Shown in pieces: positions 53,154 through 61,370 of a stretch of 64,000 nt of DNA. The notes under the pieces are model-generated. The model was not told the origin of the DNA. It saw only the letters and a list, made by a program, of their open reading frames with translations, and searched no databases. The stretch comes from SVFI01 sp045535935 (lineage in GTDB: Bacteria > Bacillota > Clostridia > Lachnospirales > Lachnospiraceae): the NCBI GenBank assembly GCA_045535935.1, contig JAZSMO010000039.1, positions 1-64,000 on the forward strand, in the 5' to 3' direction. The stretch's first letter is position 1. Each line of letters starts with the position of its first letter. A program made the position numbers and the translations under genes.

Positions 53154-53226
53154 ACTTATATTCCTCCTTTTTTCCGGATAACCGCATTGTAACACCGATT
53201 GATTTTTTGCGCAATGTCACTACGCA

Positions 53227-54699
53227 TTATTTTATAAGCAGATCGGCTATCTGCAGGTGTCCAAAGTCAATCTGAAGTTCCTTTTCCATATCTTCCTTCC
53301 AGAACGTCTGATATATGGTTTTTGAAATATATTTCTCCGCTCTTTTGATGATGTTGTTATAATCCGCAATATCATCTGGAAAATAAATACCGCCCTTCTC
53401 CTTGTTTTGCAGCATCCAGCAAACGGCGGAAAGTGCTGACATGGCCACCGGTGTAATCGTCGGCGTCTGCCAGTAAGATGTCTTTTTATCCTTGTATAAA
53501 AATCCCGGTTCAATCCGATTCCCTACCCAAACCGGTTCAAAACGGTCTCCCAAAAGCAAAATCCCTACATACTCTGTCCCGGACTCAATTTTCTCCTGAT
53601 ACAAAATCTGAAAATTTTCCGGATATACATAACCGCGAATGATCGTCTTTCCATCCACATTTTCACAGTCCTGCGGTTTGTCCGGATCGGAATCCGGATA
53701 CTCATTCACCTTGGCATTTGCAAAATAACTGCTTGCATAAGCGCACGGCTGATAGACAAAGGCTACCGTCGGGCGATATACCACCGTATCCCCCTCCTTT
53801 ATTTCCAGACTTTTGGCAATGCTGACTGTCTCCTCATGAGGAACCAAAAAGCCTTCAAACGCCCCGTCCGGATAATAGGTTTTGCATTTGACATCCGCCG
53901 CAATTTTCTTAAATTCCAAATAGCCTTTTTGCCGGTCCACAAAATTACACTGCCGTTCAAAATCAACCATCTCATGTGTTCCGATATTGACAGTCGATTC
54001 ACTGAGCATCTCAAACCAAAATGAATCGGTGCACCAGGTGCTGAACAGCATGTTGTCGCTGTACGTATCCTTTACCTTCTGAAGATCAATGTCATTGACA
54101 TGAATCATCCTCACACCAAGCGTTCGGGCCACCTCCGGAAACTTTCCTTCCTTCATAAGACGTCTCAGATTCTTGTCCTTTTTAAACTGGGTATTTACTA
54201 CATATTCCAGCGCCGCCTTCACAAAATGCGAGACAAGCCCGGGATTATTTCCGTGATGCAGAACAATCGGATGACGATTTCGCGAAGGATCCCTGCGGTA
54301 CTTTTCCTTGAGCTCGTTTTTTAACTCATTCTCCTCAAAAATACTGTACCAGTGGTCCGGCCAGTCCGCTTCTCCGGTATTCAGATACATGACATTGCGC
54401 TCCGCACACCACTGACAAATATCCCTTGTACCGACCGTATCCGCAAAATCAATCAGCAAATCACCCTCGCCCAGGTACGGCTGAAACACCTGGCCGAAAT
54501 TGTCCCGTGTCACATCGCTGACGACGAAATTGGAAACCAGTCCACCCAGATTGACGTAGTCCTGGAATTCAAACGGATCTCTTGTTATCACATAATATTT
54601 GTTCTCATCAAATTTGATCTCTTTTGAAATTTTTTCATAAAAGCTTTTGCCCACCGCCCCGAATCCAAATTGGACAATGCGCCCTTCAAACTTTATCAA
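53227..54699 (-). CDS. Homospermidine-synthase-like / saccharopine-dehydrogenase-fold protein
   Basis: 490 residues, the size of bacterial homospermidine synthase. GRIVQFGFGAVGKS is the NAD-binding loop, and VLHHGNNPGLVSHFVKAAL closely follows the Hss motif GANPGMVSWFVKQGL. YLNTGEADWPDHW matches the Hss substrate-side region. Hss joins two aminobutyl units from putrescine (or spermidine) to give homospermidine. The start is TTG at 54699 with GAGG upstream. It is last in an operon after an unknown gene and a glutathionylspermidine-synthase-like gene, which supports a polyamine substrate. Confidence 0.82.
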   Translation of the reverse strand: MIKFEGRIVQFGFGAVGKSFYEKISKEIKFDENKYYVITRDPFEFQDYVNLGGLVSNFVVSDVTRDNFGQVFQPYLGEGDLLIDFADTVGTRDICQWCAERNVMYLNTGEADWPDHWYSIFEENELKNELKEKYRRDPSRNRHPIVLHHGNNPGLVSHFVKAALEYVVNTQFKKDKNLRRLMKEGKFPEVARTLGVRMIHVNDIDLQKVKDTYSDNMLFSTWCTDSFWFEMLSESTVNIGTHEMVDFERQCNFVDRQKGYLEFKKIAADVKCKTYYPDGAFEGFLVPHEETVSIAKSLEIKEGDTVVYRPTVAFVYQPCAYASSYFANAKVNEYPDSDPDKPQDCENVDGKTIIRGYVYPENFQILYQEKIESGTEYVGILLLGDRFEPVWVGNRIEPGFLYKDKKTSYWQTPTITPVAMSALSAVCWMLQNKEKGGIYFPDDIADYNNIIKRAEKYISKTIYQTFWKEDMEKELQIDFGHLQIADLLIK

Positions 54700-54718
54700 A
54701 TTCTTTTACCTCATTACT

Positions 54719-55366
54719 CTAGTCTTTTTTGAGCGGTCTGCGGATTTTGATGTTTCGCAGCGACTCATAGCCGTCCGTAATACAAATCCGGATCCCTTTC
54801 TTTTGAAAGCCGTACAGGATTTTTGCAAGATCCTTGGAAAGGCGGCTGCTTATAATCACAATGCGGTGAATTCCGCTTTTCATCAAATACTCCGCCGAAG
54901 GAAGATCCTGCGGATAAATGTCCCAGCTGTTGTCAAACAGCGCATCCTCCATCTTAAACCGGTTGAGCCTGTTTGTATCCAGCAAAAAAGCCGGAGGTGC
55001 GTCTTCGCCGATTTCTATTGCAGAAAGTGCGGTTGCACCCCAGATAAGCCCGACACCGACCGCCTGATTGTCCACCGTGGCTCTTGCCCCCTGTTGCTCG
55101 ATTGTCCCGTTGTATACCGGTATCGGCCGGAAACCGATTCCTGCCAAAGCAATTCCCACCTTCACACTTTCGACTCCCGGAAGGTCGACAATCACAGCGG
55201 CTCCTTCTCTCTCTTTCTCCTCCAATGCCACGACCGGTACATTCAGATTGGAAAACCGGTATTTGGAAGAATGTTCCCGGATTCCGACAAAAGGAACCGG
55301 TCTGACCCAGTCCGTCCATTTCTTTCCGTACGGAGCCCAGACCTGATATATTTCTTTATCTGTCAT
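54719..55366 (-). CDS. Unknown protein in the polyamine-ligase-like operon
   Basis: 215 residues from the ATG at 55366, which has GGAG 10 bases upstream. No family was recognised. An N-terminal half with VWAPYGKKWTDWVRPVPFVGI, given in outline, then GAAVIVDLPGVESVKVGIALA and NQAVGVGLIWGATALSAIE, looks like a mixed alpha/beta domain. The C-terminal part has HRIVIISSRLSKD. No signal peptide or membrane helix is clear. It is wedged between the ATP-grasp gene (11-base overlap) and the Hss-like gene (19-base gap), so it probably acts in the same pathway. Confidence 0.75.
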   Translation of the reverse strand: MTDKEIYQVWAPYGKKWTDWVRPVPFVGIREHSSKYRFSNLNVPVVALEEKEREGAAVIVDLPGVESVKVGIALAGIGFRPIPVYNGTIEQQGARATVDNQAVGVGLIWGATALSAIEIGEDAPPAFLLDTNRLNRFKMEDALFDNSWDIYPQDLPSAEYLMKSGIHRIVIISSRLSKDLAKILYGFQKKGIRICITDGYESLRNIKIRRPLKKD

Positions 55367-56582
55367 CTCTTTCACCGCTCCTTTCAATCAGAACAGGAAT
55401 ATCCGCCGCATTCGAGTCTATACGCTGCGACTCGGTAATGCGGGCATAGTAGCCTGCATGCTTTCCTTCCACGGTATAAGAGCCCAGACAGACATGATAT
55501 TGCTCACCGTTTTCCCCCGCAAGAGGTCTGCTGTAAAACCGCTTCTGCGCCAGGTATTTCTTCGGATGACGTTTTACATCCTTCATGATTTTGTCGTACT
55601 CGCCTTCCCAGCAAGCCTCCTTGATGGAAATATTCTCACCGACCCTTCCGCAGGCAGGTTTGTATATGTAACCTTCTTTTCCTTTGGCATCTTTTACTTC
55701 CAGCGTATCCGGAAGCAGTTTTCTCCACGTATCCAAGCAGACGCCTTTCTGTTCCAATGCGTCCCACACAAGTGGAAAGCGCTTTGTCTGCGCATAGATG
55801 GCAACCGGGTGATTGCAGGACACGGTCGTGGTGTCAAAATAACCGTCCCATTTCTTCGGCCGAATCTCCGTCAGCCACTCCAGCGGTGTAAAACGGATGA
55901 TTGCATCCAGTTTTCCCTCATTGCCGTCCAGAATGCTGAAGGCCGTTTTTTCTCTGAAATGAATATGATCCGCCGCGCCGTAGATGACATGAAACCCTTT
56001 TTCTTTCAGTGCATCGCCGAGAAACTGCATCACCTGACGGTCGTCGCTGTAAGAGGTACAATGCACCAGCATAATACGTCCGCCTTCCGGCACTTTTTCT
56101 GCGATTGCATTCACTAAAATATCGCCGAAATTAATATACCAAAGACCGCTTTCTTTTAATCGGCGCAGGGCTTCCTCCGGCATAAGAGATGCCTCGGCAA
56201 AGCCTCCCGGAACATCGCTGTTCACCTCGCTGACCGCCCATCCGCCATCCGTCGTCGGATGAAAATCATAGCGCATCAGCCGGACATGTCCGTCCGGATC
56301 ATAATTGTCCATTCTTTGAAGTTCCCTATGCAGTTTTCTCGGAAGCGCAAGCGGTCCTGCCAGCTTCCGGTCGCCGTTTAAAACAAGCTCCGCCGCACGG
56401 GTTTCTTCATCCAATTTCTCCGTCCATTCCGAAAGCTGCTCATGCTCCTCCTCCGTGATCACAAGCGCATACTTTGCGATGGTATTGTGATCGAGAAACT
56501 GCGGATCCCATTTATAGCAATCAAACATCAGATTCAGCCGGTAAGCTTCATATTCTTCCCGGGGTATCGGTATCAGTCTCAT
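55356..56582 (-). CDS. Glutathionylspermidine-synthase-like ATP-grasp enzyme
   Basis: 408 residues, matching the C-terminal synthetase domain of GspS without the amidase domain. Family marks are SEVNSDVPGGFAEAS (metal/ATP site), WDALEQKGV with WRKLLPDTLEV, YIYKPACGRVGENIS (nucleotide-binding loop) and AQKRFYSRPL. GspS forms an amide between glutathione and spermidine; stand-alone homologues may join other peptides or acids to amines. Its operon partner is a homospermidine-synthase-like enzyme. The carboxylate partner is unknown. It starts 27 bases after the flavin reductase gene. Confidence 0.85.
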   Translation of the reverse strand: MRLIPIPREEYEAYRLNLMFDCYKWDPQFLDHNTIAKYALVITEEEHEQLSEWTEKLDEETRAAELVLNGDRKLAGPLALPRKLHRELQRMDNYDPDGHVRLMRYDFHPTTDGGWAVSEVNSDVPGGFAEASLMPEEALRRLKESGLWYINFGDILVNAIAEKVPEGGRIMLVHCTSYSDDRQVMQFLGDALKEKGFHVIYGAADHIHFREKTAFSILDGNEGKLDAIIRFTPLEWLTEIRPKKWDGYFDTTTVSCNHPVAIYAQTKRFPLVWDALEQKGVCLDTWRKLLPDTLEVKDAKGKEGYIYKPACGRVGENISIKEACWEGEYDKIMKDVKRHPKKYLAQKRFYSRPLAGENGEQYHVCLGSYTVEGKHAGYYARITESQRIDSNAADIPVLIERSGERDDR

Positions 56583-56609
56583 AATTATTTCTCACGTTCT
56601 TTTTACTGT

Positions 56610-57164
56610 TTATTCTTTTAATGCAAGTCCGTCTTTAAATGCGTTGCCTACTTTTTCTCCCAGTCCCACATACGCATGGTTGACCGGATCATATGCAATC
56701 GGTTTCAGTTTCTTCGGATCGATCTGTCCGTCTGTCAAAACACTCTCGTCCGCATTGACATTGACAATTTCGCCCACTAAAATCTCGTCCTCATAGCTTT
56801 TCACCCTGCACTCAAGTGCCATCGGGAGCTCATCGATAAGCGGAGCATCGACAAACTCACTCTTTGTCGCATGGAAACCGGCTCTTGCAAATTTGTCCGG
56901 GACATTGTTTGCAGACTCCACTCCTACGTAGTCACACGCAACCACCGTATCCTCCGTCGCAATGCTCACCGTAAAAGCACCTGTTTTTTCTAAGTTTGCC
57001 GTCGTTTTATGCGGCGACATACTGATTGTAATCTCATTCATGTCCGTAATCGTTCCCCACGCTGCATTCATTGCATTTGGAACCCCGTTTTCATCATAAG
57101 TTCCGACAATCAGAACCGGCATCGGGTAAATAAATGGTTTCGCACCGAAATTTTTTCTGCTCAT
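56610..57164 (-). CDS. Flavin reductase-like FMN-binding protein (flavoredoxin type)
   Basis: 184 residues from the ATG at 57164, which has AAAGGAGG upstream. It opens with KPFIYPMPVLIVGTYDENGVPN, given in outline, then ITISMSPHKTTANLEKTGAFTV and GFHATKSEFVDAPLI. This is the flavin-reductase split-barrel family of FMN-binding electron-transfer proteins common in anaerobes. It lies between the kinase-acetyltransferase fusion gene and the GspS-like gene on one strand with short gaps. A specific link to the polyamine-like pathway is not shown. Confidence 0.88.
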   Translation of the reverse strand: MSRKNFGAKPFIYPMPVLIVGTYDENGVPNAMNAAWGTITDMNEITISMSPHKTTANLEKTGAFTVSIATEDTVVACDYVGVESANNVPDKFARAGFHATKSEFVDAPLIDELPMALECRVKSYEDEILVGEIVNVNADESVLTDGQIDPKKLKPIAYDPVNHAYVGLGEKVGNAFKDGLALKE

Positions 57165-57187
57165 TTTGATTCCTCCTTTGTTATAAG

Positions 57188-58468
57188 TCAGCTGTTCAAC
57201 ACACACACCATAATATATTCTTCGTCGTTTTCAGCCACCGTCTTGAATCCGACATTTTGGTACATCTTCACAGCATAGTTTGCTTTCTGCACCGCTAAAG
57301 AAGCTTTCTTATAACCTCTGCTTTTCAGCTCGCCAAGCATCCGTTTCATCATCGCCGTCCCGATACCGAGACCGCGATATTCTTTGTACAGCGATATGGC
57401 AAAAGATGGAACCCCGTCTTCCACATGTCCGTAGTCATCCATCACACGGACCCAGACGGCTCCGACAATATTTCCATCTACTTCTGCGACAAAACAAATG
57501 TCATCTTCCTGCATCCCGAAATCACGCACATAAACCTGTAACTCAGGTTTATTTATAATCTCTTTCGGTGGTGCAGTTGCGCCCTCCGGAATAAAAATTG
57601 CTTCGTACAAAAAGTCATCCAGCAAAGCCGTTTCTTTGCCTCTCATATGTCTTATATTATAGCTGATTTTATCCGGAAAACCAATCACAGATGTCAATTG
57701 TTTGATATCATACTTTTGGGCCGGAAGAATCACTGCATTTTCTCCTATTACATTTTTTATAATAGACAATTCTAACCTTTGCCTGTGCTTCAAATGATGG
57801 ATCAGGTCATCAAATGTACTGCATCCATACTCTCTTCCATAGGGTGAATCCGCCATGTACTCTAACATCATCTGATACCATACTTCATTTCCCGCATCGT
57901 CGCAGCGTTCTTTTTGAATCGTTTTAATATTCTCTTCCGGATTATCTGCATACAAATATAACAGCATAAATTTTGACTTATCTACCGATTCAAACAACTC
58001 TCCATAGAATGCCATAATCTCTTCGTCACTGAGCATATGAAACAATATCAAATCCTCTATGATATTTTGAAAGAATGAACATTCAAACAGATATCTTGTA
58101 TCCGAAAAATTTTGAAACCTTGCGGAAATAATCTCCTTAAGCTCCGTCAAGGTCTTTCTCCCATTATAAATCTCATAATTTTCCAAATCCTTATAAAATC
58201 CGGGAATATCCGTATTTATCCTGGTGTAGGTAATAATATAATTCTCCTGCTCCCGAACGGTATTTTTTATAATTTCATCTCTTATCAAATCGTATTTTTT
58301 CAAAATAGCTTCGTACTCCTGCCCGTTCATCCATGCGCACCATGCCAGTTCAACCGGCGAATAATCTCCCTCCCTGCAAACATGTAACCCCGGATACCAT
58401 TTTGAAATATGATTTACTAATGTGCTTTTTCCGGATCCCTGAATACCTTCTACAAATATATTTTTCAT
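57188..58468 (-). CDS. P-loop kinase-like domain fused to a GNAT acetyltransferase
   Basis: 426 residues from the ATG at 58468, which has GGGAG upstream; the frame stays open further upstream without a ribosome site. The N-terminal half (about 1-250) begins with FVEGIQGSGKSTL, a Walker A as in nucleotide or adenylate kinases. The C-terminal half (about 300-426) is a GNAT domain: VAEVDGNIVGAVWV, EYRGLGIGTAMMKRML (acetyl-CoA loop) and NVGFKTV. The pairing of a kinase-like and an acetyltransferase domain in one chain resembles aminoglycoside-modifying enzymes in idea only. Function is not known. Confidence 0.82.
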   Translation of the reverse strand: MKNIFVEGIQGSGKSTLVNHISKWYPGLHVCREGDYSPVELAWCAWMNGQEYEAILKKYDLIRDEIIKNTVREQENYIITYTRINTDIPGFYKDLENYEIYNGRKTLTELKEIISARFQNFSDTRYLFECSFFQNIIEDLILFHMLSDEEIMAFYGELFESVDKSKFMLLYLYADNPEENIKTIQKERCDDAGNEVWYQMMLEYMADSPYGREYGCSTFDDLIHHLKHRQRLELSIIKNVIGENAVILPAQKYDIKQLTSVIGFPDKISYNIRHMRGKETALLDDFLYEAIFIPEGATAPPKEIINKPELQVYVRDFGMQEDDICFVAEVDGNIVGAVWVRVMDDYGHVEDGVPSFAISLYKEYRGLGIGTAMMKRMLGELKSRGYKKASLAVQKANYAVKMYQNVGFKTVAENDEEYIMVCVLNS

Positions 58469-58502
58469 ATGCAAATCTCCCTTCAAAATAAAAAGAACCA
58501 TT

Positions 58503-58595
58503 TGTTGCCAAACAGTTCCATTACGCACTATAACCATATCATTTTTATGCACACAAAAAGAGAGGTTATGAGAACATAATCCACTTTTGGCAACA
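58503..58595 (-). promoter_or_regulatory. Structured leader before the kinase-GNAT gene
   Basis: A perfect 10-base inverted repeat (58503-58512 with 58586-58595) encloses an inner hairpin (58564-58570 with 58575-58582) that runs into five T on the minus strand. The outer and inner stems could be part of an attenuator-like leader. No known riboswitch type was recognised. The rest of 58469-58722 shows no gene. Confidence 0.35.
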
Positions 58596-58722
58596 TGAAA
58601 AACAGTATGAGCCCTATCGCTCACACAAAATAAACCTTCATGCAATCAAAAGTCGATTATCTCTTCATCTTTTCACCTCTCTCTTTATGATATGGTTATT
58701 CTATCACCGAGAAATTTTGATG

Positions 58723-59292
58723 TCAATAAGAGGAACTTATCTGTTTATCCGGAGCTAATAGCAATTTATCTATTACCGGATGAATCATGCTGGTCTCTAA
58801 TATCACATTTATGGCACAAAGTTTCTTTCCTGCATCCTTACTGGATGCACCACAATGATATGCACTCTCTGACCGTGTAACAAACTGCTGATTCTGTTTT
58901 ATATAATGACGCATCTCACGAAATGCACGCATTATAAAAATACTTTGCTGTTCTGCAAGCTTTCCTCTTAGAACGGTAGCAAGCATATAAATGCCGTGTT
59001 CCGTAAACGCATAAGGAAGCTTTCTTTTTCCACCCCAACTTGAAGTCGCAAATTGCGACTTCAAGAACCCATCTTCTTCTGTTGTTAACTGAAACATAAA
59101 ATCTTCCGGAAATCTCGCAATATTACGCTTAACCTGCTCATTCAAACGCTTCACTTCATACCCATAAATCTCAGCCAAATCATAATCCAGCATAACCTGC
59201 TGTCCTCTTATGATGTATACTCGATTACATATATTATCCAACGTCATTAATTCCGTGTTTTCTGCCATCTGCACACTCATCTTCCTTGTCAT
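58723..59292 (-). CDS. ORF6N-domain protein, apparently internally shortened
   Basis: 189 residues. The ORF6N DNA-binding domain is clear (VYIIRGQQVMLDYDLAEIYG, RFPEDFMFQLT, LPYAFTEHGIYMLATVL). After FREMRHYIKQNQQFVTRSE the usual coiled-coil stretch seems missing and the sequence jumps to a tail with YHCGASSKDAGKKLCAIN, which in fuller family members comes later. An in-frame deletion is suspected. ORF6N proteins are common in phages and accessory islands. It overlaps the small HTH gene upstream by 59 bases. Confidence 0.78.
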   Translation of the reverse strand: MTRKMSVQMAENTELMTLDNICNRVYIIRGQQVMLDYDLAEIYGYEVKRLNEQVKRNIARFPEDFMFQLTTEEDGFLKSQFATSSWGGKRKLPYAFTEHGIYMLATVLRGKLAEQQSIFIMRAFREMRHYIKQNQQFVTRSESAYHCGASSKDAGKKLCAINVILETSMIHPVIDKLLLAPDKQISSSY

Positions 59293-59488
59293 CCTTATTC
59301 CTTTTATCAGCCAACTTCTCCATCTGAATCTTATATGCCATCAACCGCAAAAGATATAATGGTACTCGTCTGTTTCCTAACTCCCAATCCGTCACCGTCA
59401 TATAAGGAATTTCAAAGTACTCACAAAATTCTTTCCGGTTCATCCCGGTACTTTCTCTTAATTTTCTCAATTCTTCTCTTGCTTCCAC
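59234..59488 (-). CDS. Small helix-turn-helix (XRE-like) regulator
   Basis: 84 residues. RESTGMNRKEFCEYFEIPYMTVTDWELGNRRVP, given in outline, is an XRE-type helix-turn-helix with a helix 3 around MTVTDWELG. The C-terminal part is charged. The start is GTG at 59488, chosen because AGGAGG precedes it. It overlaps the ORF6N gene by 59 bases in another frame and may control that pair. Confidence 0.75.
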   Translation of the reverse strand: MEAREELRKLRESTGMNRKEFCEYFEIPYMTVTDWELGNRRVPLYLLRLMAYKIQMEKLADKRNKDDKEDECADGRKHGINDVG

Positions 59489-59554
59489 AAGTCCTCCTTA
59501 TGCATTGCATAAATCTATTATATACTTTTTACAGAATTGAGGCAACCATATTCT

Positions 59555-59596
59555 TAATAAAAAAAGATAACCTCAGTAATTTTTACCGAGGTTATC
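59555..59596 (-). terminator. Terminator of the GNAT gene at 59635
   Basis: A 9-base stem (59566-59574 with 59588-59596) with further inner pairs is followed on the minus strand by a run of seven T. Confidence 0.85.
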
Positions 59597-59634
59597 CAAA
59601 CAAATCTTTTTCTCTCCCTGCATTTACATATAAC

Positions 59635-60078
59635 TCACATATCAATCCACTGTATAAACGCAGTCTTATCCGAACTGTTGTATCCGGCTTTCCGATAGAA
59701 ATTAAGTGTACTTTCTTCTTTGGAACCGGTGAGCAGCATCATTTTGTAACAATGATTTTCTTTTGCAATTCGGTTTGCAAATTCCAGACAGGCTGTCGCA
59801 TAACCTTTCTTCCGATAGTCGGCGTGCGTAACTACATTTTCCACAAATGCGTACGGGCGGACATTTCGTGTAAGATTCGGAATAATCACACAGACACAGG
59901 ATGCTACAATCTTATTGTCTTCCTCGCAAACAATCAAGTGGTGATTCGGATCATTTACAATACTCTCCCACGTATTTCGCAAGTGCCCGGTATCTTCCGG
60001 GACACTTTTCTCATGCAGATACAGGTACAGCTGCAATATTTCATTTAAATCGTTTCTGTTTGCTTCTCTGATTGTCAT
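59635..60078 (-). CDS. GNAT-family N-acetyltransferase
   Basis: 147 residues from the ATG at 60078 (an ATG at 60090 is possible). TIREANRNDLNEILQLYL, VENVVTHADYRKKGYATACLE (acetyl-CoA loop RKKGYA, given in outline), and LTGSKEESTLNFYRKAGY are typical of small GNAT enzymes. Substrate is unknown. It follows the broken acetyltransferase gene almost directly on the same strand, ending at a strong terminator. Confidence 0.85.
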   Translation of the reverse strand: MTIREANRNDLNEILQLYLYLHEKSVPEDTGHLRNTWESIVNDPNHHLIVCEEDNKIVASCVCVIIPNLTRNVRPYAFVENVVTHADYRKKGYATACLEFANRIAKENHCYKMMLLTGSKEESTLNFYRKAGYNSSDKTAFIQWIDM

Positions 60079-60107
60079 TTGTTTCCGCATCCTTTCTCTA
60101 CTCTTCC

Positions 60108-60562
60108 TCAATATCCTTCAATCTCATAAGCCGTATACTCATGGCTGAAATGATACCCCAGCTTTTCCGCCAAAGCCACGGACCATTTATTCTGCGCATC
60201 CCAGCTTGGATATAGGTTTCGTTCCAAACATTCCAGAATCAGTTTTGCGCCACACGCATAGGCCATCCCTTTTCTCCGGTGGTCTTCCCGCGTATCAATT
60301 TCTATTTCGATTCCCTTATCATATGTGCTGTAAGAAGATGCCCCTGCTACCAATTCTCCATCCTTTAAAACCGCAACGCCCACTCCGAGTTTTCTATATG
60401 TCGCATAGTCATCGTACTGCGACACCAGATCATTTGCCCATCCGTTTTCCCGGCAAAGATAATACTCGGTCTCTTCCAGCATTTTCAGTTCATATCCTGC
60501 AGACAAGACCATAGGATGGTTTCATCCCATGCAGAAAAGAGGGTGGTTGGTGTTTCAATCAT
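60108..60562 (-). pseudogene. GNAT acetyltransferase remnant with internal deletion and frameshift
   Basis: An ATG at 60562 with AGGAG 7 bases upstream reads MIETPTTLFSAWDETILWSC and stops soon after. From about 60512 another frame continues as GYELKMLEETEYYLC, then IEIEIDTREDHRRKGMAYACG, YPSWDAQNKWSVALAEKLGYHF to a normal C-terminus at 60108. Members of this GNAT type are about 250 residues; here a central part of roughly 100 residues and the frame are missing. The acetyl-CoA-binding half is intact and could be translated only from a start without a ribosome site. It is therefore called a pseudogene. Confidence 0.72.
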
Positions 60563-60747
60563 TTGGAAGCTCCTTTTCTGATACTATTGCAAATCAAATC
60601 AAAATACCACTTGTATTTTACATATACCAATGATATTATATCAGTCAATAAGTAATTCGCATATTCACATGATATCTGCATTTCATCCACTTTTTCAAAT
60701 TTGTCATTCTTTCCCATATAGTAGTCAAGAAACACTCTATTCATCAC
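60559..60747 (-). CDS. Small hypothetical protein (doubtful)
   Basis: 62 residues from an ATG at 60747. No family recognised. Its stop overlaps the ATG of the acetyltransferase remnant as ATGA, which is typical of coupled genes, and the composition (aromatic and charged residues) is protein-like. No good ribosome site precedes it, and the frame may be a leftover of a larger gene. Low confidence. Confidence 0.3.
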   Translation of the reverse strand: MMNRVFLDYYMGKNDKFEKVDEMQISCEYANYLLTDIISLVYVKYKWYFDLICNSIRKGASK

Positions 60748-60797
60748 ATTACACTCTTTATCATAATATAATATTCTGCAATTTTCCCAACTACATA

Positions 60798-60811
60798 TAC
60801 GGAGGTCCATA
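60798..60811. repeat. 14-base inverted repeat, left copy
   Basis: TACGGAGGTCCATA, including the ribosome site and first base of the MazF-like gene. An identical copy in inverted orientation lies at 61720-61733 in the end of the rlmD-type gene, so the two bracket the toxin region. Confidence 0.6.
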
Positions 60812-61370
60812 TGGAATATAAATCACAAAATAGCTTGAACGATAACGACAAGTCTTCTTTGACTTCCGTTTTCCAAGACATATTATTAAGTTTAAAACAC
60901 ATATCTGTAACCAAAGCAACAGCATATCTACGTTACATACCCAGTCAATGCCGTATGCACTATAACTCTTTAGAAAACAGAAAAAATCGCGATGCACACG
61001 CTAAAAAATATCACCCAATCAAGCCACAAAGAGGGGAAATCTATAACGCTTTTATCACCGAAGGAGTCGGAAGCGAACTATGTGGTAACCATTTGGTAGT
61101 TATTGTTCAAAATAAAAAAGGTAACATCTATGGTGAAAAAGTAAACATACTTCCTATCGAGGGAAACGGTTCAAAAATCAATCCAAATTATCAAGTGCGT
61201 CTGTCTTCCAGCGATTTAGCACGGGCTCTTTAGACAAAGATCCTTCTCGCATAATCGTTACTGATATTACAACTATTGATAAGATCCGTTTAGGAAGAAA
61301 AATCGGATGCTTAACTTCAGAATGTCTTGCTGAAGTCGATAAATTATTAAGGAAACACTTGGAGTTATAA
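60811..61370 (+). pseudogene. MazF/PemK-like toxin gene with a frameshift
   Basis: The first frame (60811-61233) has a helical N-terminal extension and then PIKPQRGEIYNAFI, GNHLVVIVQNKKGNIYGEKV and VNILPIEGNG, the MazF/PemK core. It ends early in DLARAL. From 61224 the next frame continues without a break as GSLDKDPSRIIVTDITTIDK then IRLGRKIGCL to a TAA at 61368-61370, the expected end of the family. Loss of one base near 61222-61225 explains both. The intact protein would be about 186 residues. No antitoxin gene is visible. GGAGG precedes the ATG. Confidence 0.8.

Noticed and set aside
58469..58645. N-terminal extension of the kinase-GNAT protein to 58645
   Set aside because: The ATG at 58468 starts directly at the P-loop domain and has a GGGAG site; the upstream part is a structured leader with unlikely protein composition.
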